DNA of 5,097 bases from Dehalococcoidia bacterium UBA1151 (GTDB lineage Bacteria; Chloroflexota; Dehalococcoidia; Lucifugimonadales; Lucifugimonadaceae). How positions within the stretch are numbered: position 1 is the first letter of the stretch; each line of letters begins with the position of its first letter. The position numbers were made by a program, and so were the translations under genes. The stretch is taken from the NCBI GenBank assembly GCA_002311865.1, contig DBZV01000142.1:3162-8258 (forward strand), read 5' to 3'. Shown here one piece after another: positions 1-5,097 of this stretch. Under the pieces are notes generated by a model. The model worked only from the letters and a program-made list of their open reading frames with translations. It had not been told where the DNA came from and searched no databases.

Positions 1-1
1 T

Positions 2-118
2 GAGCCACTGGCAGATGTGTGTGCGGATGAGGGTCGGTACGAGTTCATGCTGACGGTGAATCCACTGCGGGTGCTGGGCGGGACGGGGTCGCCCGCAAAT
101 CCGATTGCGGTGTTCTGA
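2..118 (+). CDS. C-terminal end of a probable cyclase-family (PF04199-like) metal-dependent hydrolase, 5' truncated by the window edge
   Basis: An open frame enters from the left edge and ends at a TGA at 116-118, giving the last 38 residues of a protein. The tail reads GRYEF, then a hydrophobic strand, then NPLRVLGGTGSPANPIAVF. A Gly-rich GxTGSPxxxIA ending after a 'GRYEF' strand is typical of the C-terminus of the cyclase family, which includes kynurenine formamidase-like and isatin hydrolase-like enzymes that hydrolyse amide or ring bonds using a metal site. The HxGTHxD metal motif of that family lies upstream and cannot be seen, so catalytic competence is unknown. The frame is continuous and in the same orientation as the CoA-transferase gene 308 bases downstream. 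The family call rests on a short tail remembered from the family, so it is moderate; that this is a real gene end is more secure. Confidence 0.55.
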   Translation, partial: EPLADVCADEGRYEFMLTVNPLRVLGGTGSPANPIAVF

Positions 119-426
119 TTTCGATTTATAGCAAATGGGCGATGGAGCCGAAATCCGGGTACACACCAGGGGCACCCCACGTGAGTAGGTCGTTGATCGT
201 ATATGTTGCGCGATGCGAGCATGAGATTGTGCGTACCTGGGCCCTGGCCTTCGCAGGAGTTGCGGAGGTCATGGGTGTGCGCGTTTGTGATGTTGCGGAT
301 CGCGTATGAGGCCGTCGCTGTGGTCGCAATTCGGTGCCAGATGGACTACTGTGCGGGGCGACTCTGATCACGCCAGGTTGAGGCTAGGGTTGCGATATTC
401 GGAAGGAATTTCAGGCAGGTGTTTGG
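119..426. other. 308-base gene gap upstream of the CoA-transferase; no convincing gene
   Basis: This stretch separates the cyclase-like tail from the CoA-transferase start. The plus frame beginning at base 31 stays open to a TGA at 307-309, and an ATG at 142 would give a 55-residue product. It matches no family I recognise, has no good ribosome binding site before that ATG, and lacks clear coding character. The opposite strand also stays open, but its product is rich in Arg, Ser, Thr and Pro as expected of random high-GC sequence. The promoter for the 427 gene probably lies here. I could not find a convincing -35/-10 pair; GATATT at 394-399 is a -10-like string without a matching -35. Confidence 0.5.
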
Positions 427-1737
427 ATGACTGGTCCGCTGCAGGGCATACGGATCGTGGAGTTTTCACAGATCATCGCTGGGCCGATCAGCGGCGTTCT
501 GCTCTCTGACCTTGGCGCTGAGGTGATCAAGGTTGAGCCTCCGTGGGGCGATGTGTGGCGGCAAGGAACCGCGCCGATTGGTAAGACCGACAGCAAAGGT
601 TTTATTGCGGTCAATCGTGGCAAGCGGTCGATCTGCCTGGACCTAAGATCTGTCGAGGGTCGCGCCATCATCCACAGGCTGGTTAAGTCTGCGGATGTGG
701 TGACTGTGAACAACCGGGTGGATGTGCTGGATGCTCTGGGCATTGGTTACGACACCCTGAAAGGCATCAAGCCCAACCTCATTTATAGTGAGATTACGGC
801 GTTTGGGCGGGAAGGCTCGTACGCCAACAACCCGGGCTACGACCTGGTGATGCAAGGGCTTACGGGCGTGATGGCCAGCGAGGGGATTCTGGATGGGTAC
901 CAGGTGGGCGAGCATCGTCTGAATGTGGGTGTGCCGCGCTATGTGACAGCCATGCCGATGGTGGATTATGCGACGGGGTACTCGGTGGTGCAGTCGGTGT
1001 GTGCGGCATTGTTCCACCGTGAGCGAACAGGTCAGGGTCAGAAGATTGAGACATCGCTATTTGCGAATGCGCTGACGATCCAGGGGCTTGGCATGACGGA
1101 CGTGGAGAATGCGCCAGCGCCGGCGTTCGATTTCGTGCGAAATGAGCTGCCGTTGTTGAGGGAGTCCGGGTTGACGCACGCGGAGATCGATGCGATCTAC
1201 CGGGAGCGACGGCAGCGGCCGTACGCCTCGTATATCTACTATCGGTCGTACCAGACTGCCGATCTGGCGATCACGTTGGGCTGTCTAAGTGAGCCGCTTC
1301 GCAAGAAGGCGGCCGATTGCATTGGCGTGCACGATATCCGGTTTGATGAGGGGTGGGTGCAGAGCTCGGAAGAGGCGTTGCGTTTTGCAGAGGAGCTGGC
1401 GTACGAGGTTGAGCAGATAATGCTGACGAAGATGGCGGAGGAGTGGTTGACTATTTTTGATGCAGGCGGGGTTCCGGCGGGGCCGATGCTTTACGTGGAG
1501 GAGATGGTGGATCACGAGCAGGCGCGGGCGACGGGCATGATCATTGAGCAGCAGCATCCGATTGGCGGCCGGGTGCTGGCGGCGGGGCCGCTTTCGAGGT
1601 GGTCTGAGACGCCGACGGAGGCTGTGAGGATATCGCCGGGGCTTGGTGAACATACGCGCGAGGTTCTTGCCGAGGCTGGATTCTCTGAGACGGATATTCA
1701 GCAGTTTTACAACTCAGGCACTGTACGCACCGGGTAG
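427..1737 (+). CDS. CoA-transferase family III (CaiB/BaiF, formyl-CoA:oxalate CoA-transferase-like)
   Basis: The 436-residue product is a complete class III CoA-transferase, a cytosolic dimeric enzyme that moves CoA between carboxylic acids through an aspartyl-CoA anhydride/thioester intermediate. The N-terminal signature is clear at residues 5-37 (LQGIRIVEF, AGP, LGAEVIKVEPP), followed by NRGKRSICLDL (63-73) and the YSEITAFGREG strand (120-130). The family's catalytic Asp fits D180 in VDYATG, just before the conserved RERTGQGQKIETSLF segment (198-212). C-terminal hallmarks are GGVPAGP (347-353), HPIGGRV (377-383), PGLGEHTREVL (404-414) and GFSETDI (418-424). It is slightly longer than the usual 380-410 residues because of an Arg-rich insertion around 235-270, before a YYRSYQT segment. 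The ATG at 427 sits 5 bases after AGGTG (417-421) and begins exactly where family members do. The substrate is not predictable; neighbours suggest acid activation in catabolism. Confidence 0.93.
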   Translation: MTGPLQGIRIVEFSQIIAGPISGVLLSDLGAEVIKVEPPWGDVWRQGTAPIGKTDSKGFIAVNRGKRSICLDLRSVEGRAIIHRLVKSADVVTVNNRVDVLDALGIGYDTLKGIKPNLIYSEITAFGREGSYANNPGYDLVMQGLTGVMASEGILDGYQVGEHRLNVGVPRYVTAMPMVDYATGYSVVQSVCAALFHRERTGQGQKIETSLFANALTIQGLGMTDVENAPAPAFDFVRNELPLLRESGLTHAEIDAIYRERRQRPYASYIYYRSYQTADLAITLGCLSEPLRKKAADCIGVHDIRFDEGWVQSSEEALRFAEELAYEVEQIMLTKMAEEWLTIFDAGGVPAGPMLYVEEMVDHEQARATGMIIEQQHPIGGRVLAAGPLSRWSETPTEAVRISPGLGEHTREVLAEAGFSETDIQQFYNSGTVRTG

Positions 1738-1794
1738 GACCGTCAAGGCCAGATTTCGCATCCAGCAACGGTCGATTGGGAGAGGTGACGTCTA

Positions 1795-2916
1795 ATGGTT
1801 AGGCAGCTTGAGAAATCGGATGCTTCTACTCAGCAGGTAGAGCCTAAGTTCAGGCCCGGTGCGGTGGTGTTTTCTGGTGATGGCGAGCCGCAAACGCCGG
1901 AATCGATTGTGAGGCGGCTCGGGGAGTTGTTGGCGGCGGGCAGGCTTGAGCAGGATAGCTACTCGCAGGGTGGTAGTGTGGCGGCGCTTGAGAGTCGGGT
2001 TGCTGCGGACCTTGGCAAGGAAGCGGCGGTCTGGATGCCGACGGGAACGCTGGCGAATCATCTCGCGTTGCGGCGCCATGCGGGGACGCGATCGCGCGTG
2101 GTTTTGCAGGAGCAAAGCCATATTTATCACGATGAGGGTGATGGGCTGACGAAGCTGAGCGGGCTGAATGCTGTGCCACTGGCGCATGGTCGGCCGTACT
2201 TCACAGCGGATGAGTTGCGGACGGCGCTGGAACAGGCTGTCAGCGGGCGCGTGATGAATCCCGTTGGGGCGGTTTCGATTGAGAGTCCGGTGCGGCGGCA
2301 GGCAGGCCAGATCGTTCCATGGGACGAGATGCGGACGATTGTTGAGCAGTGCCGCGAGGAGGGGATTCCGTCGCATCTGGATGGCGCGCGGTTGTACATG
2401 ATGTCGGCTGCGACTGGTGTGGGCGTGCGTGAGTATGCGGCGCTGTTCGATAGCGTTTACGTCTCGATGTATAAGTACTTTGGTTCGCCGTTTGGCGGGA
2501 TTGTGGCGGGGACACACGAGTTCATCGATACGATGTTTCATGATCGGCGGATGTTTGGCGGAGGGCTGTCGTCGGCTTATCTGCCGGCGGCGCTTTCGCT
2601 GGACCGTATAGACGGGTTTGAGGCTCAATATGGTAAGGCCTTTGCGAAGGCGAAGGCGCTTTTTTTGTTGCTTGGCGAGTTGCCGGGCATTGAGGTGCGA
2701 GCGTTTGAGCACGGGTCGAATATTTTCGAGTTGGTGCTTGATGATGCGATCGACATGGATGCGCTTGTTGAGAAGCAGCTTGAGTTCGAGATAGTGCTGC
2801 CGTGGCCGAACCCGGACTGGGCGAGGCCGTTGCTGCACGTGAATACGACGCTGCTGAGGCGGTCGAATGAGGAGATTGTTGCGGCGTTTGCGGAGGCCTC
2901 CTCCACGGGCAATTAG
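1795..2916 (+). CDS. Threonine-aldolase / beta-eliminating lyase family PLP-dependent enzyme (PF01212)
   Basis: The 373-residue product is a complete fold-type I PLP enzyme, cytosolic, of the family that cleaves beta-hydroxy-amino acids (threonine to glycine plus acetaldehyde) or eliminates beta groups. Visible landmarks: the phosphate-binding turn TGTLAN (83-88); H109 in SHIYHDEG, the residue that stacks on the cofactor; HLDGAR (194-199) with D196 and R199; and K227 in SMYKYFGSPFGG as the Schiff-base lysine. D196 to K227 is 31 residues, matching the D168-K199 spacing I recall for Thermotoga threonine aldolase. R344 with H348 (RPLLH) mirrors the C-terminal R-x-x-x-H that binds substrate carboxylate. 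The N-terminus departs from classical aldolases: SGDG (27-30) stands where SDT is usual, and YSQGGS (56-61) where YGxDPT is usual, so the reaction may differ. AGAGGTGA (1781-1788) lies 6 bases before the ATG. The 57-base gap after the CoA-transferase suggests one operon. Confidence 0.88.
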   Translation: MVRQLEKSDASTQQVEPKFRPGAVVFSGDGEPQTPESIVRRLGELLAAGRLEQDSYSQGGSVAALESRVAADLGKEAAVWMPTGTLANHLALRRHAGTRSRVVLQEQSHIYHDEGDGLTKLSGLNAVPLAHGRPYFTADELRTALEQAVSGRVMNPVGAVSIESPVRRQAGQIVPWDEMRTIVEQCREEGIPSHLDGARLYMMSAATGVGVREYAALFDSVYVSMYKYFGSPFGGIVAGTHEFIDTMFHDRRMFGGGLSSAYLPAALSLDRIDGFEAQYGKAFAKAKALFLLLGELPGIEVRAFEHGSNIFELVLDDAIDMDALVEKQLEFEIVLPWPNPDWARPLLHVNTTLLRRSNEEIVAAFAEASSTGN

Positions 2917-2968
2917 CGCGGGCGCTGGGGCCGCGGGTGCGTCGGATATCCGGTTGTTGGTACCTGAA

Positions 2969-3813
2969 TCATGAGAGGCGTGGATCGGGAGAGGGGGCTT
3001 GAGTTTTTAGTATTTTCTCGAACCAGTGGTGGGCGTGGGGCTCGTCGTTGAACGCTTCAACCTCGGAGTAACCGGCACTCCGGTAGAGGTTTATTGCTTC
3101 GCTCGGTGATTGGTTCGTCTCCAGTCGGAGCACGGTGGTTCTCCAATCTGCGGCGTGCTGTTCGAGTTCACTGAGGAGTCGCCGACCCAGACTGAGTCCG
3201 CGGGTGGAGTCCGCGACCCATATTCTCTTGATCTCAGCAGTTTGGTCGTGGTGAAACTTGAGAGCTCCGCACCCAATGGAGTCACTCCGAAGCCGAGCGA
3301 CGAGAAACAGACCGGCAGGCTCCGTGAACTCTTCAATGTTGGCTGAAATGCTCTGAGTCACATCGAAACCAGTTTCAAACCGCGTGTTGAGTTCCTGGAA
3401 GTATCGGCTTAAGCAAAACTGGGCGTCTTCGCTCGCTGGATCCCCGATCGCGCTCTGGTCCATGCCAGCCGTGAGAAGATGCCAGCTCATCGCTGCACTT
3501 ATCGAGCAGGGTACGTTCTTCGATTCCGGCGCAGGTGAGGCGTACCGCGCGTGCCCGGCTGTCTGCCTCATCGGGCGTAACTTCGATCAGCTCGTCGCGC
3601 TGGAGGGGGCGGAGTAGTCGACTGAGGTAGCCGGGGTCAAGGTTGAGTTTGGAGCGAAGCGTGCGGATGTCGGTGCCAGGTTGTGATCTCCCAAAGGACA
3701 CGCGATGCGCCAAGTGAACGGCCCCAGGAGAGGTACGAGTCGTTTGAAGCGCCGATTCGTTCTACCACCGCGCGGTTGAAGCTGCGGATTGCGTTTATCT
3801 GTTCGTCGATCAT
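2969..3813 (-). pseudogene. Bifunctional MarR-type HTH regulator / GNAT N-acetyltransferase fusion, disrupted by two frame changes
   Basis: Three consecutive minus-strand frames together spell one protein. Part 1 (ATG 3811-3813 to about 3682) is the MarR N-terminus: IDEQINAIRSFNR and GRSLGASRVLWEI. Part 2 (about 3680 to 3480) is the winged helix: TDIRTLRSKL, recognition helix DPGYLSRLLRPLQ, wing VTPDEADSRARAVRLT, then LLDKCSDELA. Part 3 (about 3481 to the TGA at 2969-2971) is the acetyltransferase: LLTAGM linker, FLVARL and GCGALKFHH strands, EIKRIWV, acetyl-CoA loop RGLSLGRRLL, LETNQSPSEAINLYRSAGY and a C-terminal HHWFEKIL. Both breaks are equivalent to one extra or two missing bases: one near 3681-3690, one near 3473-3490. 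At the second, roughly 20-25 residues of helix seem to be missing relative to the family as I recall it, leaving about 280 of about 305 residues. No single frame can make the fusion. The acetyl-CoA loop also has Ser for a conserved Gly. Sequencing error could explain the first break but less easily the second. Confidence 0.82.
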
Positions 3814-3817
3814 ATAT

Positions 3818-3831
3818 TTGACTTTAGTCAA
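3818..3831. promoter_or_regulatory. Perfect palindrome TTGACTTTAGTCAA, likely MarR autoregulatory operator
   Basis: Six-base arms TTGACT and AGTCAA flank a two-base centre in A+T-rich sequence. The palindrome ends 4 bases upstream of the minus-strand ATG at 3811-3813 of the MarR-GNAT gene. MarR dimers usually bind short palindromes overlapping their own promoter or start region, so self-repression is the natural reading; this is inference from position. A TTG at 3829-3831 in the same frame could serve as an alternative start, but it is part of the palindrome, and family members begin with a short leader much like MIDEQ, which favours the ATG. No Shine-Dalgarno sequence and no convincing -10/-35 pair could be placed. 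Confidence 0.6.
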
Positions 3832-3905
3832 GGATATTTGGAGTGTGAACTCTGGCGGGTGTCATAACCGCTCAGTCAGGTTGTCGCGATTGGGGATACA
3901 TGCAC

Positions 3906-3926
3906 AAAACGGCCCTGTGGGGGCCG
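3906..3926 (-). terminator. Probable intrinsic terminator of the hydantoinase gene
   Basis: Read on the minus strand, CGGCCC (3926-3921) and GGGCCG (3915-3910) form a 6-base-pair, all-G/C stem with a 5-base loop. The next bases are TTTT (3909-3906) and then GTG. The stem begins 25 bases after the stop codon of the hydantoinase-family gene and is immediately preceded by a second hairpin at 3926-3950. Short G/C stem plus T-run is the standard rho-independent form; the T-run is only four long, so termination may be partial. Confidence 0.55.
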
Positions 3927-3950
3927 GGGGCAGGTTTGAAACCTGCTCCT
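3926..3950. repeat. Near-perfect palindrome (hairpin) between the hydantoinase stop codon and the terminator
   Basis: GCAGGTTTGAAACCTGC (3930-3946) is an 8-base inverted repeat around a single central G. Allowing G-T pairs, the stem extends to 12 pairs over 3926-3950. It begins 2 bases beyond the TGA at 3952-3954 and abuts the terminator stem. Its compact, G-rich flanked form resembles dispersed palindromic elements found between genes in many bacteria. Only one copy is in this window, so whether it is a repeat family member is inference. It could instead be the first half of a tandem-hairpin 3' end that protects the mRNA. Confidence 0.45.
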
Positions 3951-3951
3951 A

Positions 3952-5097
3952 TCAGATGGGTGTTGAGGTGACGTGGCTGGATATTGAGCGTTTTAGGAAT
4001 TGGCCGTGGCCGGGGGTGGTTTGGATCTGGTTGTTTTGCACTGCGATTTCGCCGCGGAGGATAGTGGTGGTGGGCCAGCCTGCTATGTCGAACCCTTCCC
4101 AGATGCTGTAGTCCTCTAGGTGGAGGTCAGCGAGGGTTAGTTTGCGGTTGATGGTCGGATCGATGATGGTGATGTCGGCGTTGCTGCCAGGGGCGATGGC
4201 GCCTTTCTTTGGGTACATGCCGAAGATGCGGGCGGCGTTGGATGAGGTGATCTCTACGAATCGCTCAAGCGACATGCCCCGGTTTGCGACGCCTTCTGTG
4301 TAGGCGATGCCAACCCGGGTTTCGATGCCGTTGTGGCCGCCGGTTACGTCGGCGACGGTCTTGAAGCGGATCTTCTCTTCCCAGGTGGTTGATACGAGGT
4401 CGGTTGCGACGGTTGAGAGGTCGCCGTCGACGAGGGCTGCCCACAGCGCCTGGCCGTCTGCCTCTTCCTTAAGAGAGGGGTAGGTGTGGTACTTCATGCC
4501 GTCCTCCTCCCGGTAATTGGCGGCGCTAAAGCTGGCGTAGTTGTGGAGCGTTTCGCCGTAGACGGGCTGGCCTTGCGAGCGTGCTCGGGCGATCTCCTGG
4601 ATGCCTTCGATAGCGCTGACATGGACGAAGTAGATTGGGCACGATTTCAACTCTGCAAGGCGGGTGACGCGGCGGAACGAGACGTCTTCAGATTCGCGCG
4701 TGTGAATCTCGTTCATGCGCCACCATTCCATCTTTTCGTCGGCGAGGGCGCGCTCGTAGTTATAGTGGACCATCTCGTCGTCTTCGGAGTGGACGAGGAG
4801 CATGCCGCCGGTTTCGGCTACGTTTTCCATGATTTTGCCGAGCCGACCGAAGTCGGTGTGGCGATCTTCCATCTGCGGGCTGGGTGGGCGGATGCTGGTG
4901 GTGAAGATTTTGAAGCTTGGGATGCCGGACTGGACCAGTTCCGGGATCTGGGCGATGGCTGTTTCCGAGGCGCGGTTTTCGAAGATTGGATGGTAGGCGT
5001 AGTCGGTGTAACCAACGCCTTTCCAGCGGTCTGCAGCCTCGTCGACCGCGTGGAGGAGATCGTGGCCGGGGACCTGTGTGGCGAAGTCCAGGACGGT
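3952..5097 (-). CDS. Dihydropyrimidinase / D-hydantoinase family amidohydrolase, N-terminus beyond the right window edge
   Basis: The frame is open from the right edge to the TGA at 3952-3954, giving 381 residues; the family is usually about 450-480, so roughly 80-100 N-terminal residues, including the HxH metal motif, lie outside. The ATG at 4870-4872 is internal, because recognisable family sequence precedes it. Binuclear-site residues (numbered from the edge) are K63 in PSFKIF, the lysine normally carboxylated; H103 in LLVHSED; H159 in IYFVHVSA; and D233 in VATDLVSTT. The C-terminal domain shows SSNAARIFGMYPKKGAIAPGSNADITIIDP and DYSIWEGFDIAGWP. Such cytosolic enzymes hydrolyse cyclic amides (dihydropyrimidines, hydantoins, allantoin-like rings). 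Two differences from classic members are visible: the K63 loop lacks the Tyr of 'FMAYK', and the Asp ligand is followed by Leu rather than His. The substrate may therefore be atypical. It is transcribed towards the MarR-GNAT pseudogene in the same direction, but hairpins separate them. Confidence 0.88.
   Translation of the reverse strand, partial: TVLDFATQVPGHDLLHAVDEAADRWKGVGYTDYAYHPIFENRASETAIAQIPELVQSGIPSFKIFTTSIRPPSPQMEDRHTDFGRLGKIMENVAETGGMLLVHSEDDEMVHYNYERALADEKMEWWRMNEIHTRESEDVSFRRVTRLAELKSCPIYFVHVSAIEGIQEIARARSQGQPVYGETLHNYASFSAANYREEDGMKYHTYPSLKEEADGQALWAALVDGDLSTVATDLVSTTWEEKIRFKTVADVTGGHNGIETRVGIAYTEGVANRGMSLERFVEITSSNAARIFGMYPKKGAIAPGSNADITIIDPTINRKLTLADLHLEDYSIWEGFDIAGWPTTTILRGEIAVQNNQIQTTPGHGQFLKRSISSHVTSTPI

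Noticed and set aside
117..155. Inverted repeat GATTTCG / CGAAATC as a terminator of the first gene
   Set aside because: Seven-base arms are separated by a 25-base loop and no T-run follows, so it is not a credible terminator.
1792..2838. 348-codon open frame on the minus strand opposite the threonine-aldolase-like gene
   Set aside because: The product is dominated by Arg, His, Pro and Leu with no recognisable motif, as expected for the antisense of a GC-rich coding gene; the plus-strand frame has clear family motifs.
2943..2952. CGGATATCCG palindrome between the convergent aldolase and MarR-GNAT genes
   Set aside because: It is a 10-base palindrome without loop or T-run; chance occurrence is likely, and no terminator could be supported in 2917-2968.
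2969..3571. Intact 200-residue stand-alone acetyltransferase starting at 3571
   Set aside because: The first 30 or so residues read the winged-helix coding region in the wrong frame; homology to the acetyltransferase linker begins only near 3481, so this is the 3' part of a broken fusion.
3818..3846. TTGACT at 3818 as a plus-strand -35 box
   Set aside because: No -10-like hexamer occurs at the right distance, and there is no plus-strand gene downstream; the palindrome reading is better.
3683..4111. 142-codon plus-strand open frame across the operator, hairpins and hydantoinase 3' end
   Set aside because: It overlaps two better supported minus-strand genes and the terminator and has no recognisable domain.
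3952..4872. Complete 306-residue amidohydrolase starting at the ATG at 4872
   Set aside because: The same frame continues without a stop to the window edge and the upstream part holds family sequence including the essential Lys in PSFKIF, so the ATG is internal.

Overview
The window looks like an ordinary stretch of bacterial chromosome of moderately high G+C (high-50s % by eye) from a metabolically versatile heterotroph. The gene content is a cyclase-family hydrolase, a class III CoA-transferase, a threonine-aldolase-like PLP enzyme, a hydantoinase-type amidohydrolase and a MarR-GNAT regulator. This mix would fit uncultured Chloroflexota such as the SAR202 group, but that is inference from gene content and style; no marker gene is present. 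No RNA gene, CRISPR array, transposase or phage gene was seen.

Layout: (1) 2-118 (+), the last codons of a gene whose C-terminus resembles the cyclase family. (2) 119-426, a gene gap with nothing convincing. (3) 427-1737 (+), a complete CaiB/BaiF-type CoA-transferase. (4) 1795-2916 (+), a complete beta-eliminating-lyase / threonine-aldolase-family enzyme 57 bases downstream, probably in the same transcript. (5) 2969-3813 (-), a MarR-GNAT fusion gene broken into three reading frames, convergent with the aldolase gene. A perfect 14-base palindrome just in front of its start is a likely operator. (6) 3906-3950, two adjacent hairpins ending in a T-run on the minus strand, a likely terminator for (7). 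(7) 3952-5097 (-), a dihydropyrimidinase/hydantoinase-family gene whose N-terminus lies beyond the right edge.

How they work together: the cyclase-family tail, CoA-transferase and PLP lyase could belong to one catabolic route in which a carboxylic acid is activated as a CoA thioester and an amino or hydroxy-amino acid is cleaved. The hydantoinase opens cyclic amides or ureides. No substrate can be assigned from the sequence, and the link between the plus-strand pair and the hydantoinase is only proximity. The most notable observation is the decayed MarR-GNAT gene with its operator still intact. I see no clear sign of a previously undescribed system.
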